Source: Nocardioides sp. cx-173 | GTDB lineage: Bacteria > Actinomycetota > Actinomycetes > Propionibacteriales > Nocardioidaceae | NCBI RefSeq assembly: GCF_021117365.1 | Contig: NZ_CP088262.1 | Coordinates: 2,726,001-2,790,000, forward strand | Length of the DNA: 64,000 nt | Direction of reading: 5' to 3' | In this document: one piece after another, positions 1-8,937 of the stretch | How the letters are laid out: each line of letters begins with the position of its first letter | How positions within the stretch are numbered: position 1 is the first letter of the stretch | Translations under genes and position numbers: made by a program | Notes under the pieces: generated by a model | Told to the model about the DNA's origin: nothing | Databases searched by the model: none | The model's input: only the letters and a program-made list of their open reading frames with translations

Positions 1-813
1 ACCTTCGAGTACGACGGCAAGGCGGTCGCCTCCTACAACCAGGCCCGCCTCACGCCGCTGACCACGCCGGAGCAGATCGCGCTCCACACCCGGCTCGAGG
101 TGTCGCCGAGCCCGTGGACCTACCAGTACCGCGACTACTTCGGCACGCTGGTCACCTCCTTCGAGGTGGTCGACCCGCACGACGCGATGACCGTCACCGC
201 GACCTCGACCGTGCAGACCCAGCGACCGGTCCCGCCACCCCCCTCCCTCTCGTGGGCGGCACTCGGGGAGCGGGAGGTGGCCGACCGCTGGACCGAGTAC
301 CTCACGCTGCCCGACATCGTCGAGCCGCCGGCCGACTTCGCCCAGCGGGCCAAGCAGATCGCCGCCGACCACGAGCTGCCCGGCGAGGCCGCGCGCGACC
401 TGTGCGCGATGGTGCACGACGAGGTGGAGTACCTGCCGGGCGCGACCGACGTACAGACCCACGCGGCGACCGCCTGGCAGCAGCGCGCCGGCGTCTGCCA
501 AGACATGGTGCACCTGGTCATCGGCGGGCTGCGCTCGGTCGGCATCCCGGCGCGCTACGTCTCCGGCTACTTCCACCCGATCGACGAGCCCGTCGTCGGC
601 GACCACGTCACCGGCGAGTCGCACGCCTGGGTGGAGTGGTGGGACGACGGCTGGCATGCCTTCGACCCGACCAACGACACCACGCCCGGCAACCGGTACG
701 TCGTCGTCGCCACCGGCCGCGACTACCGCGACGTCAAGCCGCTCAGCGGCATCTACTCCGGGGCGCAGACCTCGCGCATGACCGTCGAGGTGGACCTGAC
801 CCGGCTGGCCTGA
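1..813 (+). CDS. Transglutaminase-like protein, 5' end outside window
   Basis: The frame is open from base 1, so the start codon lies left of the window. The first residues (TFEYDGKAV onward) fit the N-terminal beta domain of bacterial transglutaminase-like proteins. The papain-fold core has the Cys-His-Asp triad in GVCQDM, ESHAWVEWW and FDPTND. Family members are cytosolic thiol enzymes with peptidase- or amidase-like activity, often encoded beside alpha-E and ATP-grasp proteins, which would lie left of the window. The 270 residues seen are close to the usual family length, so little is missing. The substrate is unknown. Confidence 0.9.
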   Translation, partial: TFEYDGKAVASYNQARLTPLTTPEQIALHTRLEVSPSPWTYQYRDYFGTLVTSFEVVDPHDAMTVTATSTVQTQRPVPPPPSLSWAALGEREVADRWTEYLTLPDIVEPPADFAQRAKQIAADHELPGEAARDLCAMVHDEVEYLPGATDVQTHAATAWQQRAGVCQDMVHLVIGGLRSVGIPARYVSGYFHPIDEPVVGDHVTGESHAWVEWWDDGWHAFDPTNDTTPGNRYVVVATGRDYRDVKPLSGIYSGAQTSRMTVEVDLTRLA

Positions 814-902
814 CCGGTCGGTGGTCTCGCGCCTGCCCTCCCCAATCGTGGGGATAACGGGCGGGAACCTCCGGCACGGGACCGAGTCGAGACGTGCCCT
901 GG

Positions 903-937
903 GTGGGCGACCGCGTGCCACGCGGTCTTTCGCCCAC
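903..937 (+). promoter_or_regulatory. Stem-loop in the leader of the exported-protein gene
   Basis: GTGGGCGA (903-910) pairs with TCGCCCAC (930-937). Inside this, CCGCG (911-915) pairs with CGCGG (921-925), leaving a 4-base bulge. The hairpin ends just before the GGAGGA ribosome site of the gene starting at 954. It could end the upstream transcript or affect initiation; which of these is not visible. Confidence 0.5.
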
Positions 938-953
938 TCGGAGGAGTCTCGCG

Positions 954-1622
954 ATGCGCACCACCGGTCCTGGTCCCCGGCCCCCGCGGGCCCTGCTCGG
1001 AGCTGCGCTGACCGCGCTGACGGCGCTGGTCGTCGGAGTCGTCTGGACGCTGTGGCCGCACTCGGCCTCCGCCCCGGAGCGCCGCGAGTCGGCTTCGTCG
1101 GCTACGTCCGGGGGCACCTCGTCGGAGGCTCCCGACCCCGCGACCCCCTCCACGCCCATGTCCCCGGCGCCGGACCCCGATCCCTCCTCGGGCTCCCTGG
1201 ACCCGGTCCCCTATGAGGAGGTCACCCCAGAGCCGGCGCTCCCGCTGTCGGCCACCGCCGACTTCGGCACCGGCCTGACCCTGGCGGTCCTCGAGTCCGA
1301 GGCGGTGCGCAGCAAGGCCAGCGGCCCCGGTGAGATCTCCGCCCCCGCGCTACGGCTGACCATGCGCCTGCGCAACGCCTCGGGCGAGCCGATCGACATC
1401 GAGGGGATGGTCGTGAGCCTCGAGTACGGCACCGCCCGCACCCCGGCGGTCGATGTGCACCAGCCCGGTGGCGCGCCGTTCGGCGGGGTGCTGGCGCCCG
1501 GAGCGACGACCCGCGGCGTCTACGTCTTCAACGTCCCCGTGAGCGAGCGCGACCAGGTCCGGGTCACCACCAGCTACACCGGCACGGCACCCACCGTGGT
1601 GCTCGCCGGCTCCCTGTCATGA
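954..1622 (+). CDS. Exported or membrane-anchored protein, DUF4352-like
   Basis: The start is ATG 954, chosen for the GGAGGA ribosome site at 940-945. The product is about 222 residues. It has a short basic N-terminus, one hydrophobic segment (about residues 11-32), a Ser/Pro/Glu-rich linker, and a C-terminal domain of about 120 residues. The alternating hydrophobic pattern there (LRLTMRLRNASGEPIDI, then a long strand series) resembles the Ig-like telokin fold of DUF4352-type proteins. It probably sits outside the membrane on a stalk. Its TGA overlaps an in-frame ATG of the next gene, but the better start of that gene is 42 bases on. The genes are probably co-transcribed. Function is unknown. 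Confidence 0.75.
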   Translation: MRTTGPGPRPPRALLGAALTALTALVVGVVWTLWPHSASAPERRESASSATSGGTSSEAPDPATPSTPMSPAPDPDPSSGSLDPVPYEEVTPEPALPLSATADFGTGLTLAVLESEAVRSKASGPGEISAPALRLTMRLRNASGEPIDIEGMVVSLEYGTARTPAVDVHQPGGAPFGGVLAPGATTRGVYVFNVPVSERDQVRVTTSYTGTAPTVVLAGSLS

Positions 1623-1663
1623 CCACGAAGGTCGTCCGAGAACCGAATCAGAAGGATGAGCCG

Positions 1664-4600
1664 ATGACGCTGACTGCACTCGATCGCCGAGGGAGCCGTC
1701 GACCCGGGCTTCGGGTCCGACTCCTCGCCGCCGGTCTGGCGAGCGCGCTGGGCACCGCCGGACTCGGCGGTCTCGTCGGCCCGGCCGGTGCGGACTGGTC
1801 GCCGCAGGACCCCACCGACCCCGCCACCCCGACCACCGTCACCGCGGACGCGCTGCCGACCGTGCAGATCGACGGGGTCGTCTGGTCCCAGGCGATCGGC
1901 GGTGACGTCGTCTACGCGGGTGGCGACTTCGAGAACGCGCGCCCCGCGGGCAGCGGCGTGGAGGCCAACGTCCCCCGGGCGAACCTGGTCGCCTACGACG
2001 TGGCGACCGGCGAGATGACGGACTTCGCGCCCACCTTCAACCAGCAGATCCGCGCCGTGGCCGTCGCCGGCGACCGGCTGTACGTCGGCGGCGAGTTCAC
2101 CTCCGTCGACGGCGAGCCGCGCGGCCGGCTGGCCGCCTTCGACCTCACCACCGGCGACCTGGTCGAGGGCTTCGCCCCGCAGGTCAACGGTGCCGTCCAA
2201 GCGCTCACGGTGACCGACGACGCGGTCTACGTCGGAGGCGCCTTCGGGGGCGTCGGCAACCAGGACCGGGGCAACCTCGCGGCCTTCGACCTCGACGGCG
2301 AGCTCCTCGCGTGGGCGCCCACGGTCGGGGGCGGTGCCGTCACCGCGATCACCGCGAACCCCGACGGCAGCTCGGTCGCCGTGGGCGGCACGTTCCTCAC
2401 CGTCAACGGCGACCCCGGGCAGGACGACGTCCCGGGGGCCGCCGAGCCCGGCGATGGCCTGGCGCTGCTGGACGCGACCACCGGGGCCGCGCGGCCGCTG
2501 CCGGCAGGCCTGCACGTCTACAACGGCAACGGCGAGGCCGACGCCGACGGCGGCATCACCTCCCTGGCCGCGGACTCCGAGGCGTTCTACGGTGCCGGCT
2601 ACACCTTCTCCAGCATCGACGCCGGCACCATCGAGGGGGTCTTCGCCGTGAGCTGGGACGACGGCTCCCTCAAGTGGGTGGCGGACTGCCACGGGGACAG
2701 CTACTCGGTCCACCCGCAGGGGGATCTCGTCTACGCCGCCAACCACAGCCACTACTGCGAGAACATCGGTGGCGTCACGCAGGGGGCGGGCGGGGTCGGC
2801 GACTATCCGTACTACCGCGCCGTGGCCTTCGGCAAGCAGGCCACCGGGACGGTGACGTGGGAGCCGGACGGACGGCGCTACTACAACTTCGAGGGGCAGC
2901 CGGCGCCGTCCCTGCAGACTTGGTTCCCCTCGATCAACGTCGGCACGTTCACCGGGCAGAGCCAGGGCTCGTGGAGCGTGACCGGCAACGAGGACTACGT
3001 CGTCATGGGCGGTGAGTTCACCCGGGTCAACGGGCAGGAGCAGCAGGGCCTGGTCCGGTTCGCGCGGGCCGACCTCGCCCCGAAGCAGGAGGGCCCGACC
3101 CTCTTCGCCGACGCCTACCCCCTGAAGGTGGCCTCGACCGAGCCCCGCAAGGTTCGGATCAGCTGGGCCTCGAACCGCGACATCGACAACGGCTACCTCG
3201 AGTACCGCCTCTCCCGCCGGCTCCCCGGGGCGACGGCGGCCACCCTGGTCCACTCCCGCCGGGTCCGTGCCAACTTCTGGAACCCGCTCGGGATGACCTT
3301 CACCGACGCCGGGGTGACTCCCGGCGACTACGAGTACCGGCTGCAGGCCAGGGACGCCGGCGGGCTGACCGCCAACTCGCCGTGGACCCCCGTCACCGTG
3401 AGCTCCTCGGGTGCCGAGAGCGACTACCTCGAGGCCGTGCACGGTGACGAGCCGACGCACTGGTGGCGGTTCGGTGAGCCGGCCGGCTCGGCCGACCCCG
3501 GCGCCGACTCCGTGGGCTTCAACCCGCTGACGGTCGGGACCGGCGTGGCGCGGGGCACCTCCGGCGCCGTGCCCTCCGACTCGACCAACCTCGGCGCCAC
3601 CTTCACCGGGGTCGGGGCCGCCAGCCTCGCCACCTCGACCGTGCAGGACAGTCCGCCCGACCAGATGACGGTCGAGGCGTGGTTCCGCACCACGTCCACC
3701 GCGGGCGGCCGCATCGTCGGCCGCGACACCGCAGGGGCCCGTGGCGCCAAGGTAGACCGGCTGCTCTACCTGGACGCGGCCGGTCATGTGAGCTTCGGCG
3801 TCAAGCCGAACGCCACCCTGGCCACCCTGGCCAGCCCGGCGACGTACAACGACGGCGGGTGGCACCACGCCGCCGGCGTCCTGTCCCCCGCGGGCATGCA
3901 GCTGTACGTCGACGGCGAGCTCTCCGGAGCGAACCCCGACGTGACCGTGGGCGAGCACCTGGCCCTCGGCTACTGGCGGGTCGGTGGCGGCAGCGCCGTC
4001 GCCGGGCTGCCCGGCGACCTCGCGGGCTCCATCGACGAGGTGGCGGTCTACAAGCGGGCGCTGGCTCCGGCCGAGATCGCCGAGCACGTCGCCGCCGCCG
4101 GTCACGGGACCGCCACGCCGAACGTCGCGCCGACGGCGTCGTTCACGCAGTCGACCACCGCGCTGGCCGCCGCGTTCACGTCCACCTCGACGGACACCGA
4201 CGGCACCATCGGCTCCTACCTGTGGCAGTTCGGCGACGGCACGACGGCCAGCGAGGCGAGCCCGTCCCACGTCTACGCGAACGCCGGCACCTATGAGGTC
4301 ACCCTCACGGTGATCGACGATGACGGAGGCCAGAGCACGGTCACCGCCTCGGTGAGCGTCACCGACCCGACAAACGCGGCCCCGACTGCGGCGTTCGCGC
4401 TGCTGGCGCCGCTCGAGGTCGGGCTGCGGCCACGGTTCGACGCGAGCACCTCGACCGACGCCGACGGCACCGTCACGGGCTGGTCGTGGGACTTCGGCAA
4501 CGGGCGCACCAGCACCCAGGCCGCGGGCCGCGGCGACTACCGGACCTCCGGGCCGGGGACCTACCTGGTGACCCTCACCGTGACCGACAACGACGGCGCC

Positions 4601-5467
4601 ATGCACAAGGTCGCCCGCAACGTCACCGTCTCGGAGGCGGCCGTGCCCGTCCTCAGCGCGCCGGTGAACGCGCCGCCGACGCCGAGCTTCCAGGCCAGCC
4701 CCCGCGGTCTGACGGTCGACTTCACGTCGACCGCCACGGACACCGACGGCACCATCGACACCTACCTGTGGCAGTTCGGGGACGGGACGACGGCACGCGA
4801 GGCGAACCCCTCTCACGCCTACGCCGACGCCGGCACGTACGAGGTCGCCCTCACCGTGACCGACGACGCCGGGGCCCAGGGCACGACCACCGGCACGGTG
4901 ACCGTCACCGGCCCGAACCAGCCGCCCAGGGCGAGCTTCCAGGCCAGCTCGCGCGGCCTGACAGTCGACTTCATGTCGACCTCCACGGACCCCGACGGCA
5001 CCATCAGCAACGTGACCTGGAGCTTCGGCGACGGGCGGGTCGCGACCGGCACCGCGGCTCGACACGCCTACGCGAAGGCCGGCCGGTACTCGGTCGGCAT
5101 GACCGTGACCGACGACGGCGGCACCAGCCAGAGCACCACGCGGGTGGTGACGGTCAACCGCGCGGTCAGCCGGACGTCGCTCACGGTCAGCAAGAGGGTC
5201 CGCCAGGGGCGGCCGGTGCGACTGGCCATGACGGTGCGACCGGCGCTGGCGCTGCCCGTCACCGGCACCGTCCGCGTTTTCGACAAGGGCCGGGCGATCC
5301 GCACCCTCCGCCTTGTCGGTGCCAAGCCCGGGCCGCGCACGCTGCGGGTGGCGCTGCGCGGGATGTCCGTGGGCACGCACCGGCTGCGGGTCGTCTACTC
5401 GGGATCGACGACCGTCTCCGGCTCCACCTCCGGCGTCGTGGTCGTCCGGGTGGTCAGGCGGCGGTGA
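1664..5467 (+). CDS. Large secreted PKD/LamG surface protein
   Basis: The start is ATG 1664, with GAAGGA 7 bases upstream. An earlier in-frame ATG at 1619 has no ribosome site. A signal peptide covers about residues 1-43. Next come a beta-propeller-like region (about 60-470, repeats such as VYVGGAF/LYVGGEF), a fibronectin-like stretch (about 480-585) and a LamG/concanavalin-like domain (about 586-815, MTVEAWFRTTS, LYVDGEL). Four PKD domains follow (about 818-1165, each with the WxFGDG core; the second reads WDFGNG), then a Big3-type Ig domain to residue 1267. No LPXTG or SLH anchor is seen, so release or loose wall association is likely. Such architectures suit adhesion or polysaccharide binding. 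No catalytic domain was recognised. Confidence 0.9.
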   Translation: MTLTALDRRGSRRPGLRVRLLAAGLASALGTAGLGGLVGPAGADWSPQDPTDPATPTTVTADALPTVQIDGVVWSQAIGGDVVYAGGDFENARPAGSGVEANVPRANLVAYDVATGEMTDFAPTFNQQIRAVAVAGDRLYVGGEFTSVDGEPRGRLAAFDLTTGDLVEGFAPQVNGAVQALTVTDDAVYVGGAFGGVGNQDRGNLAAFDLDGELLAWAPTVGGGAVTAITANPDGSSVAVGGTFLTVNGDPGQDDVPGAAEPGDGLALLDATTGAARPLPAGLHVYNGNGEADADGGITSLAADSEAFYGAGYTFSSIDAGTIEGVFAVSWDDGSLKWVADCHGDSYSVHPQGDLVYAANHSHYCENIGGVTQGAGGVGDYPYYRAVAFGKQATGTVTWEPDGRRYYNFEGQPAPSLQTWFPSINVGTFTGQSQGSWSVTGNEDYVVMGGEFTRVNGQEQQGLVRFARADLAPKQEGPTLFADAYPLKVASTEPRKVRISWASNRDIDNGYLEYRLSRRLPGATAATLVHSRRVRANFWNPLGMTFTDAGVTPGDYEYRLQARDAGGLTANSPWTPVTVSSSGAESDYLEAVHGDEPTHWWRFGEPAGSADPGADSVGFNPLTVGTGVARGTSGAVPSDSTNLGATFTGVGAASLATSTVQDSPPDQMTVEAWFRTTSTAGGRIVGRDTAGARGAKVDRLLYLDAAGHVSFGVKPNATLATLASPATYNDGGWHHAAGVLSPAGMQLYVDGELSGANPDVTVGEHLALGYWRVGGGSAVAGLPGDLAGSIDEVAVYKRALAPAEIAEHVAAAGHGTATPNVAPTASFTQSTTALAAAFTSTSTDTDGTIGSYLWQFGDGTTASEASPSHVYANAGTYEVTLTVIDDDGGQSTVTASVSVTDPTNAAPTAAFALLAPLEVGLRPRFDASTSTDADGTVTGWSWDFGNGRTSTQAAGRGDYRTSGPGTYLVTLTVTDNDGAMHKVARNVTVSEAAVPVLSAPVNAPPTPSFQASPRGLTVDFTSTATDTDGTIDTYLWQFGDGTTAREANPSHAYADAGTYEVALTVTDDAGAQGTTTGTVTVTGPNQPPRASFQASSRGLTVDFMSTSTDPDGTISNVTWSFGDGRVATGTAARHAYAKAGRYSVGMTVTDDGGTSQSTTRVVTVNRAVSRTSLTVSKRVRQGRPVRLAMTVRPALALPVTGTVRVFDKGRAIRTLRLVGAKPGPRTLRVALRGMSVGTHRLRVVYSGSTTVSGSTSGVVVVRVVRRR

Positions 5468-5488
5468 CGCGGGGCGCCGTACGACGGC

Positions 5489-5929
5489 TCAGCCGAGCTC
5501 GTCCCACGACAGCTCGCCGCGCTCGGCGAGCATCCGCTCGACGCGGAGGACGGCGAGCTCGTGCTCGGGGTCGCCGCTCATCACGGCGGCGAGCCGCAGG
5601 TGTGGCAGGGCCTCGGACAGGCGCGACTGACGCTCCAGGCTGCGCCCGAGCGCGTGGCGCGCCCACACGTCGTCCGGGTAGCGCTCGACCACCGCGAGCA
5701 GCTCCTGCTCGGCCTGGCGCAGCTGGGCGCGCAGCAGGTAGGCCCAGGCGCGCAGCAGCCGCAGCCCGGTGTTGTCCGGCTCGACCTCCAGGGCCGGCTC
5801 CAGGATCTCGAGCGCCTCACGCGGTGCGCGCCGCGACAGCAGGTCGTACGCCGTGCGGTAGGCCGACTCGTGACCCCGCTGACCCGGGAACACGACCGGA
5901 GGAGCCTTGAGCATGCTGTCCTCGTTCAT
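5489..5929 (-). CDS. Tetratricopeptide-repeat protein
   Basis: The product is 146 residues made almost wholly of TPR-like helical pairs (AYDLLSRRAPREALEILEPALEVEPDN, then AEQELLAVVERYPDDVWARHALGRSL). It is probably a cytosolic scaffold, with no enzyme domain. The ATG at 5929 has GAGGAG upstream. It converges on the PKD gene, 21 bases away. It precedes rnpB on the opposite strand. Small TPR proteins of this kind are common in Nocardioides and have no assigned role. Confidence 0.85.
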   Translation of the reverse strand: MNEDSMLKAPPVVFPGQRGHESAYRTAYDLLSRRAPREALEILEPALEVEPDNTGLRLLRAWAYLLRAQLRQAEQELLAVVERYPDDVWARHALGRSLERQSRLSEALPHLRLAAVMSGDPEHELAVLRVERMLAERGELSWDELG

Positions 5930-6005
5930 GACTCCTCAACACTCGCACGGCACCCGCCATTCCGGGAGGAACCGGGCTCCGGGCGCGCCGGACGGCCTCA
6001 GGCCC

Positions 6006-6011
6006 TAGGCT
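6006..6011 (+). promoter_or_regulatory. -10 hexamer of rnpB
   Basis: TAGGCT, 6 bases before the first base of the P1 helix of RNase P RNA (6018). Because the RNA 5' end is fixed by the helix, this site calibrates the same hexamer found 6 bases before many start codons in this window. No clear -35 box. Confidence 0.7.
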
Positions 6012-6017
6012 GTCCCT

Positions 6018-6393
6018 GCGAACGGGCTGGCCGGGCGACCGCGTGGAGGAGACTCCCCGAGGAAGGTCCGGGCTCCGTAGAGCGAGGTGGTGGGTAACAC
6101 CCACCCGGGGCAACCCGCGGGAAAGTGCCACAGAGAACAGACCGCCGGCCCTCTCCTGAAGGGAGAGAGTCGGTAAGGGTGAAACGGTGGAGTAAGAGAC
6201 CACCAGCGACCCGGGCGACCGGGCCGGCTCGGCAAACCCCACCTGGAGCAAGATCAGACAGTGCACGTCCGAGGGCTGCTCGCCCGAGTGCACGGGTAGA
6301 TCGCTGGAGGCTGTCGGCAACGGCAGTCGTAGATGGATGGTCGCCCCTCGGTCCGCCGAGGACAGAACCCGGCCTACAGGCCAGCCCGTTCGC
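6018..6393 (+). ncRNA. rnpB: RNase P RNA, class A
   Basis: This is the catalytic RNA that removes tRNA 5' leaders. The ends pair as P1: GCGAACGGGCTGG at 6018-6030 with CCAGCCCGTTCGC at 6381-6393. Conserved cores are present: GAGGAAGGTCCGGGCTCC near the 5' side (the usual AAAGTCC reads AAGGTCC here), GGGAAAGTGCCACAGAGAACAGACCGCC, GGTAAGGGTGAAACGGTG, and ACAGAACCCGGCCTAC near the 3' end. The length of 376 is normal for actinobacteria. An imperfect copy of its last 26 bases lies at 11360-11385. Confidence 0.95.
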
Positions 6394-6458
6394 AATATCG
6401 GCCTCACCTGCGGAACCGTGATCACGGCACCGCCAGCGACTTCAGTGGGGCGGAGCTC

Positions 6459-6497
6459 GGTGGTTGAGGTGCGAGCGAAGCGAGCCTCGAAACCACC
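6459..6497. repeat. Extragenic palindromic element
   Basis: GGTGGTTGAGG (6459-6469) pairs with CCTCGAAACCACC (6485-6497), with a 2-base bulge. A GCGAGCGAAGCGAGC stretch forms the loop region, and CAGTGG/CCACTG may extend the stem outward. From memory this resembles a dispersed REP-like element frequent in Nocardioides genomes; that copy number cannot be checked here. It lies between rnpB and the IS element. Confidence 0.6.
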
Positions 6498-6561
6498 ACT
6501 GCGGGTGCCGGGGCGACCTGGTGCACATCGCCGCGTTACGCGCTGGCTACGAGGCGAGACA

Positions 6562-6589
6562 GAGCCCCGCGGGGTGGTGGGCTTTGAGG
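6562..6589 (+). repeat. Left copy of a 28-bp inverted pair around the IS element
   Basis: It begins GAGCCCCGCGGGG and ends GGGCTTTGAGG, directly against the left end of the IS. The reverse complement of 7930-7957 matches it at 24 of 28 bases. It could be an older, outer end of the element or a dispersed repeat targeted by it. Confidence 0.5.
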
Positions 6590-6590
6590 T

Positions 6591-7889
6591 GATCCTCAGT
6601 GCCTACACGTCGCTGCTCTCGATGGCGGCGACGGAGTCAGTATCGCTGGTGTCGTAGAGCTTGGCCATAGACCCCTCGGACAGGTAGCGGCGGTCGCCGG
6701 CGATCCACTCGTCGTGCATGTCGATCAGCACCGCCCCGACAAGGCGGATGACCGCGGCGGCGTTGGGGAAGATGCCCACGACCCGGGAGCGGCGCTTGAT
6801 CTCCTTGTTGACCCGCTCGAGGGGGTTGGTGGACCAGATCTTGCGCCAGTGCTCGCGCGGGAACGCAGTGAACGCGAGCACCTCGGCCTTCGCGTCGTCC
6901 ATCAGGGGCCCGAGCTTGGGAAACCGGGCGGCGAGCTCGTCGCGGGTCTTGTCCCACGCCGCGTGGACGTCCTCGGCGGTGGGTTGGGCAAAGATCATCC
7001 GGAACGCAGTCGCCACCAGCTCGGCCTGGCCCTTGGGCACGTGCGCGAGCAGGTTGCGGGCGAAGTGGACCCGACACCTCTGGTGCGCGACACCCTGGAA
7101 GGCCCGCTTCAACGCCTTGACCAGGCCGGAGTGCTGGTCGCTGATCACCAGCCGCACCCCGGCCAGGCCGCGTTGCTTGAGGCTGAGCAGGAAGCTGCGC
7201 CAGAAGATCTCGTCCTCGCTGTCACCGACGTCCAGGCCGAGGATCTCTCGCTCGCCGGTCGCGGTGACGCCAGTGGCGACGATGACGGCCATCGACACGA
7301 CCTGGCCGCCCTTGCCCGGGGCGTTGCGGACGTGGAGGTAGGTCGCATCCAGGTAGATGTAGGGGAACTCGACGTGATCCAGAGTCCGGGTGCGGAACGC
7401 GCCGACGGTCTCGTCCAGGCCGGCGCAGATCCGCGAGACCTCGGACTTGCTGATCCCGGCCCCGCCCATCGCTTCGACCAGGTCGTCGACGCTGCGGGTG
7501 CTGATGCCGTGGACGTAGGCCTCCATCACCACCGCGTACAACGCTTGGTCGATGCGGCGGCGGGGCTCGAGGATGATCGGGAAGAACGACCCCTTGCGCA
7601 GCTTCGGGATCCGCAGCTCGACGTCGCCGGCCTTGGTGGTCAGCATCCGCGGCCGGTGGCCGTTGCGCTCAGTGACGCGGCCATCGGTGCGCTCATACGG
7701 TGCGGCACCGATCCGTTCGGCGGCTTCGAGCTCAATCAACTCCTGAAGCGCGACCCGGACCGAGTCGCGGACCAGATCGGCGCCATCACCGGCACGGAAC
7801 GCCTCGAGGAGTTCGGACAGGGCAGACTGTGGCAAGGCCATCGGTGGCTCTCCTTCAATGTGTCTCTTGGTCGATACACACCGAAGATC
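6591..7889 (-). mobile_element. IS256-family insertion sequence
   Basis: The element is about 1.3 kb, the normal size for IS256 relatives, with one transposase gene. Imperfect terminal inverted repeats are visible: GATCCTCAGTGCCTACAC at 6591-6608, and GATCTTCGGTGTGTATCGA read on the minus strand from 7889. No clear 8-9 bp target duplication is seen (TTTGAGGT on the left, CCGCCGAT on the right). The insertion is therefore old, rearranged, or the ends are off by a few bases. Confidence 0.75.
6603..7841 (-). CDS. IS256-family (mutator-type) transposase
   Basis: The product is 412 residues, full length for the family. It catalyses cut-and-copy transposition with a DDE catalytic triad. The residues are seen as Asp in IYLDATYLHV, Asp in LVISDQHSG, and Glu in STNPLERVNKEIKRR. 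The C/H region HQRCRVHFARNLL typical of Transposase_mut lies between the second Asp and the Glu. No frameshift or stop is present, so the enzyme may be active. The start is the ATG before ALPQSALSELLEAF, with GGAGAG upstream. Confidence 0.95.
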   Translation of the reverse strand: MALPQSALSELLEAFRAGDGADLVRDSVRVALQELIELEAAERIGAAPYERTDGRVTERNGHRPRMLTTKAGDVELRIPKLRKGSFFPIILEPRRRIDQALYAVVMEAYVHGISTRSVDDLVEAMGGAGISKSEVSRICAGLDETVGAFRTRTLDHVEFPYIYLDATYLHVRNAPGKGGQVVSMAVIVATGVTATGEREILGLDVGDSEDEIFWRSFLLSLKQRGLAGVRLVISDQHSGLVKALKRAFQGVAHQRCRVHFARNLLAHVPKGQAELVATAFRMIFAQPTAEDVHAAWDKTRDELAARFPKLGPLMDDAKAEVLAFTAFPREHWRKIWSTNPLERVNKEIKRRSRVVGIFPNAAAVIRLVGAVLIDMHDEWIAGDRRYLSEGSMAKLYDTSDTDSVAAIESSDV

Positions 7890-7929
7890 CCGCCGATGGC
7901 CGTCTACGTCTTCACGCCTCGCCGCCAGC

Positions 7930-7957
7930 CCTCAAACCCCACCACTCCCCGGGACTC
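7930..7957 (-). repeat. Right copy of the 28-bp inverted pair around the IS element
   Basis: Reads CCTCAAACCCCACCACTCCC on the plus strand. Its reverse complement matches 6562-6589 at 24 of 28 bases. It lies about 40 bases beyond the recognised IS end, so the two arms are not placed symmetrically. Confidence 0.5.
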
Positions 7958-8100
7958 TCCTCGAGGCGACCCACAATGAATCGGGACAATTCGATGAGTG
8001 CCCTGCGCCTCACTGGTCGATACGCGGAACCCGATCTCGGACCGAAGGAGCACACCGTGGAGCAAGCCATCTCCAAGCCATCGCGCACAGGCCACCGTCG

Positions 8101-8937
8101 TTGAGCGCCGGGAGCTCGCTGGCTCGCAGAATGTTCGACCTCGTCGAGCCGATCGGGGTCATCCCTTACTCGGCTGACGAGCCCCACGAGGCGATGTTCG
8201 CCCTGGGTTTCACCAACTACTGGGACACCTACTTCGCCGGCCGAGCGGCACCGCTCGGCAGCTCTGTGCCAGCTGAGGTCATCCACGCACTCTTCTACAA
8301 CTTCGCCTCCGGGGAGGTAGCCCGCCACATCCCCAGCGTCTGGAGCACGACCACACCGGAGGCGGCGATCGCGGCCCGCCAGCAGGGCTGCGTCAACGCG
8401 CTGCGCCGGATCCTCGGCGAGCTCCTCGACACGTCGAGCTTCCCGCGCGCGGTCGGGCTGCTCACCAAGGCAGCGACCAGCGCCCCGCTCGAGGGCCGTC
8501 CCATGTACGCCGCGCTGCGCACGCTCCCCCTCCCGGAGGAGCCGTTGGCCCGGCTGTTTCACGCCGCATCGCTGCTGCGCGAGCACCGCGGCGACGGACA
8601 CATCGCGGCCCTCATGACTGAAGGCATCGGCGGGCTCGAGGCCCACGTGCTGCTCGCCCTCGACATGGGGATCCCGGCCACGAAGTTCGGCCGGATCCAT
8701 CATCTCCCCACTCCACAGTTGACCGGCCTGATTGAGAGCATGAAAGCTCGCGGACTCATCGAGGACGAGGAGACGTTCACCCCTGCCGGCCGGCAGACCA
8801 AGGACCGTGTCGAGGCGCTGACTGACGACCTCGCCGTCGTGCCGTACGAGGTCCTGGAGCCAGGCGAGCTCGATGAGCTCATCGCTGCCCTCACACCGCT
8901 CGCAGAGAAGCTGGTCGCCGCTCAGGACCGGGGCTGA
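8101..8937 (+). CDS. SCO6745-like HTH protein, start uncertain
   Basis: The product is about 278 residues from TTG 8101 (268 from ATG 8131). It matches the actinobacterial SCO6745 family in ARRMFDLVEPIGVIPYSADEPHEAM, TNYWDTYFAGRAAPLG and a C-terminal winged-helix stretch (GLIESMKARGLIEDEETFTPAGR). The family's role is unknown; DNA binding is inferred. The start is odd. A good AAGGAG site precedes GTG 8057, but that frame codes only 15 residues and ends at 8104, overlapping the TTG. The gene may be coupled to that mini-ORF, or its true start may have been shifted out of frame. Confidence 0.8.
   Translation: MSAGSSLARRMFDLVEPIGVIPYSADEPHEAMFALGFTNYWDTYFAGRAAPLGSSVPAEVIHALFYNFASGEVARHIPSVWSTTTPEAAIAARQQGCVNALRRILGELLDTSSFPRAVGLLTKAATSAPLEGRPMYAALRTLPLPEEPLARLFHAASLLREHRGDGHIAALMTEGIGGLEAHVLLALDMGIPATKFGRIHHLPTPQLTGLIESMKARGLIEDEETFTPAGRQTKDRVEALTDDLAVVPYEVLEPGELDELIAALTPLAEKLVAAQDRG

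Noticed and set aside
4190..5110. Tandem DNA repeats in the PKD region as a CRISPR or minisatellite
   Set aside because: They are in-frame domain repeats of about 250 bases with diverged codons inside one protein.
1574..5380. A 3.8-kb open frame antisense to the PKD/LamG gene
   Set aside because: The translation is Arg/Gly/Ala/Val-rich with repeats that mirror the PKD codons, has no recognisable domain, and follows from high GC at third positions of the sense gene.
6714..7979. Open frame antisense to the transposase
   Set aside because: No domain, no ribosome site, and the sense strand has all DDE residues.
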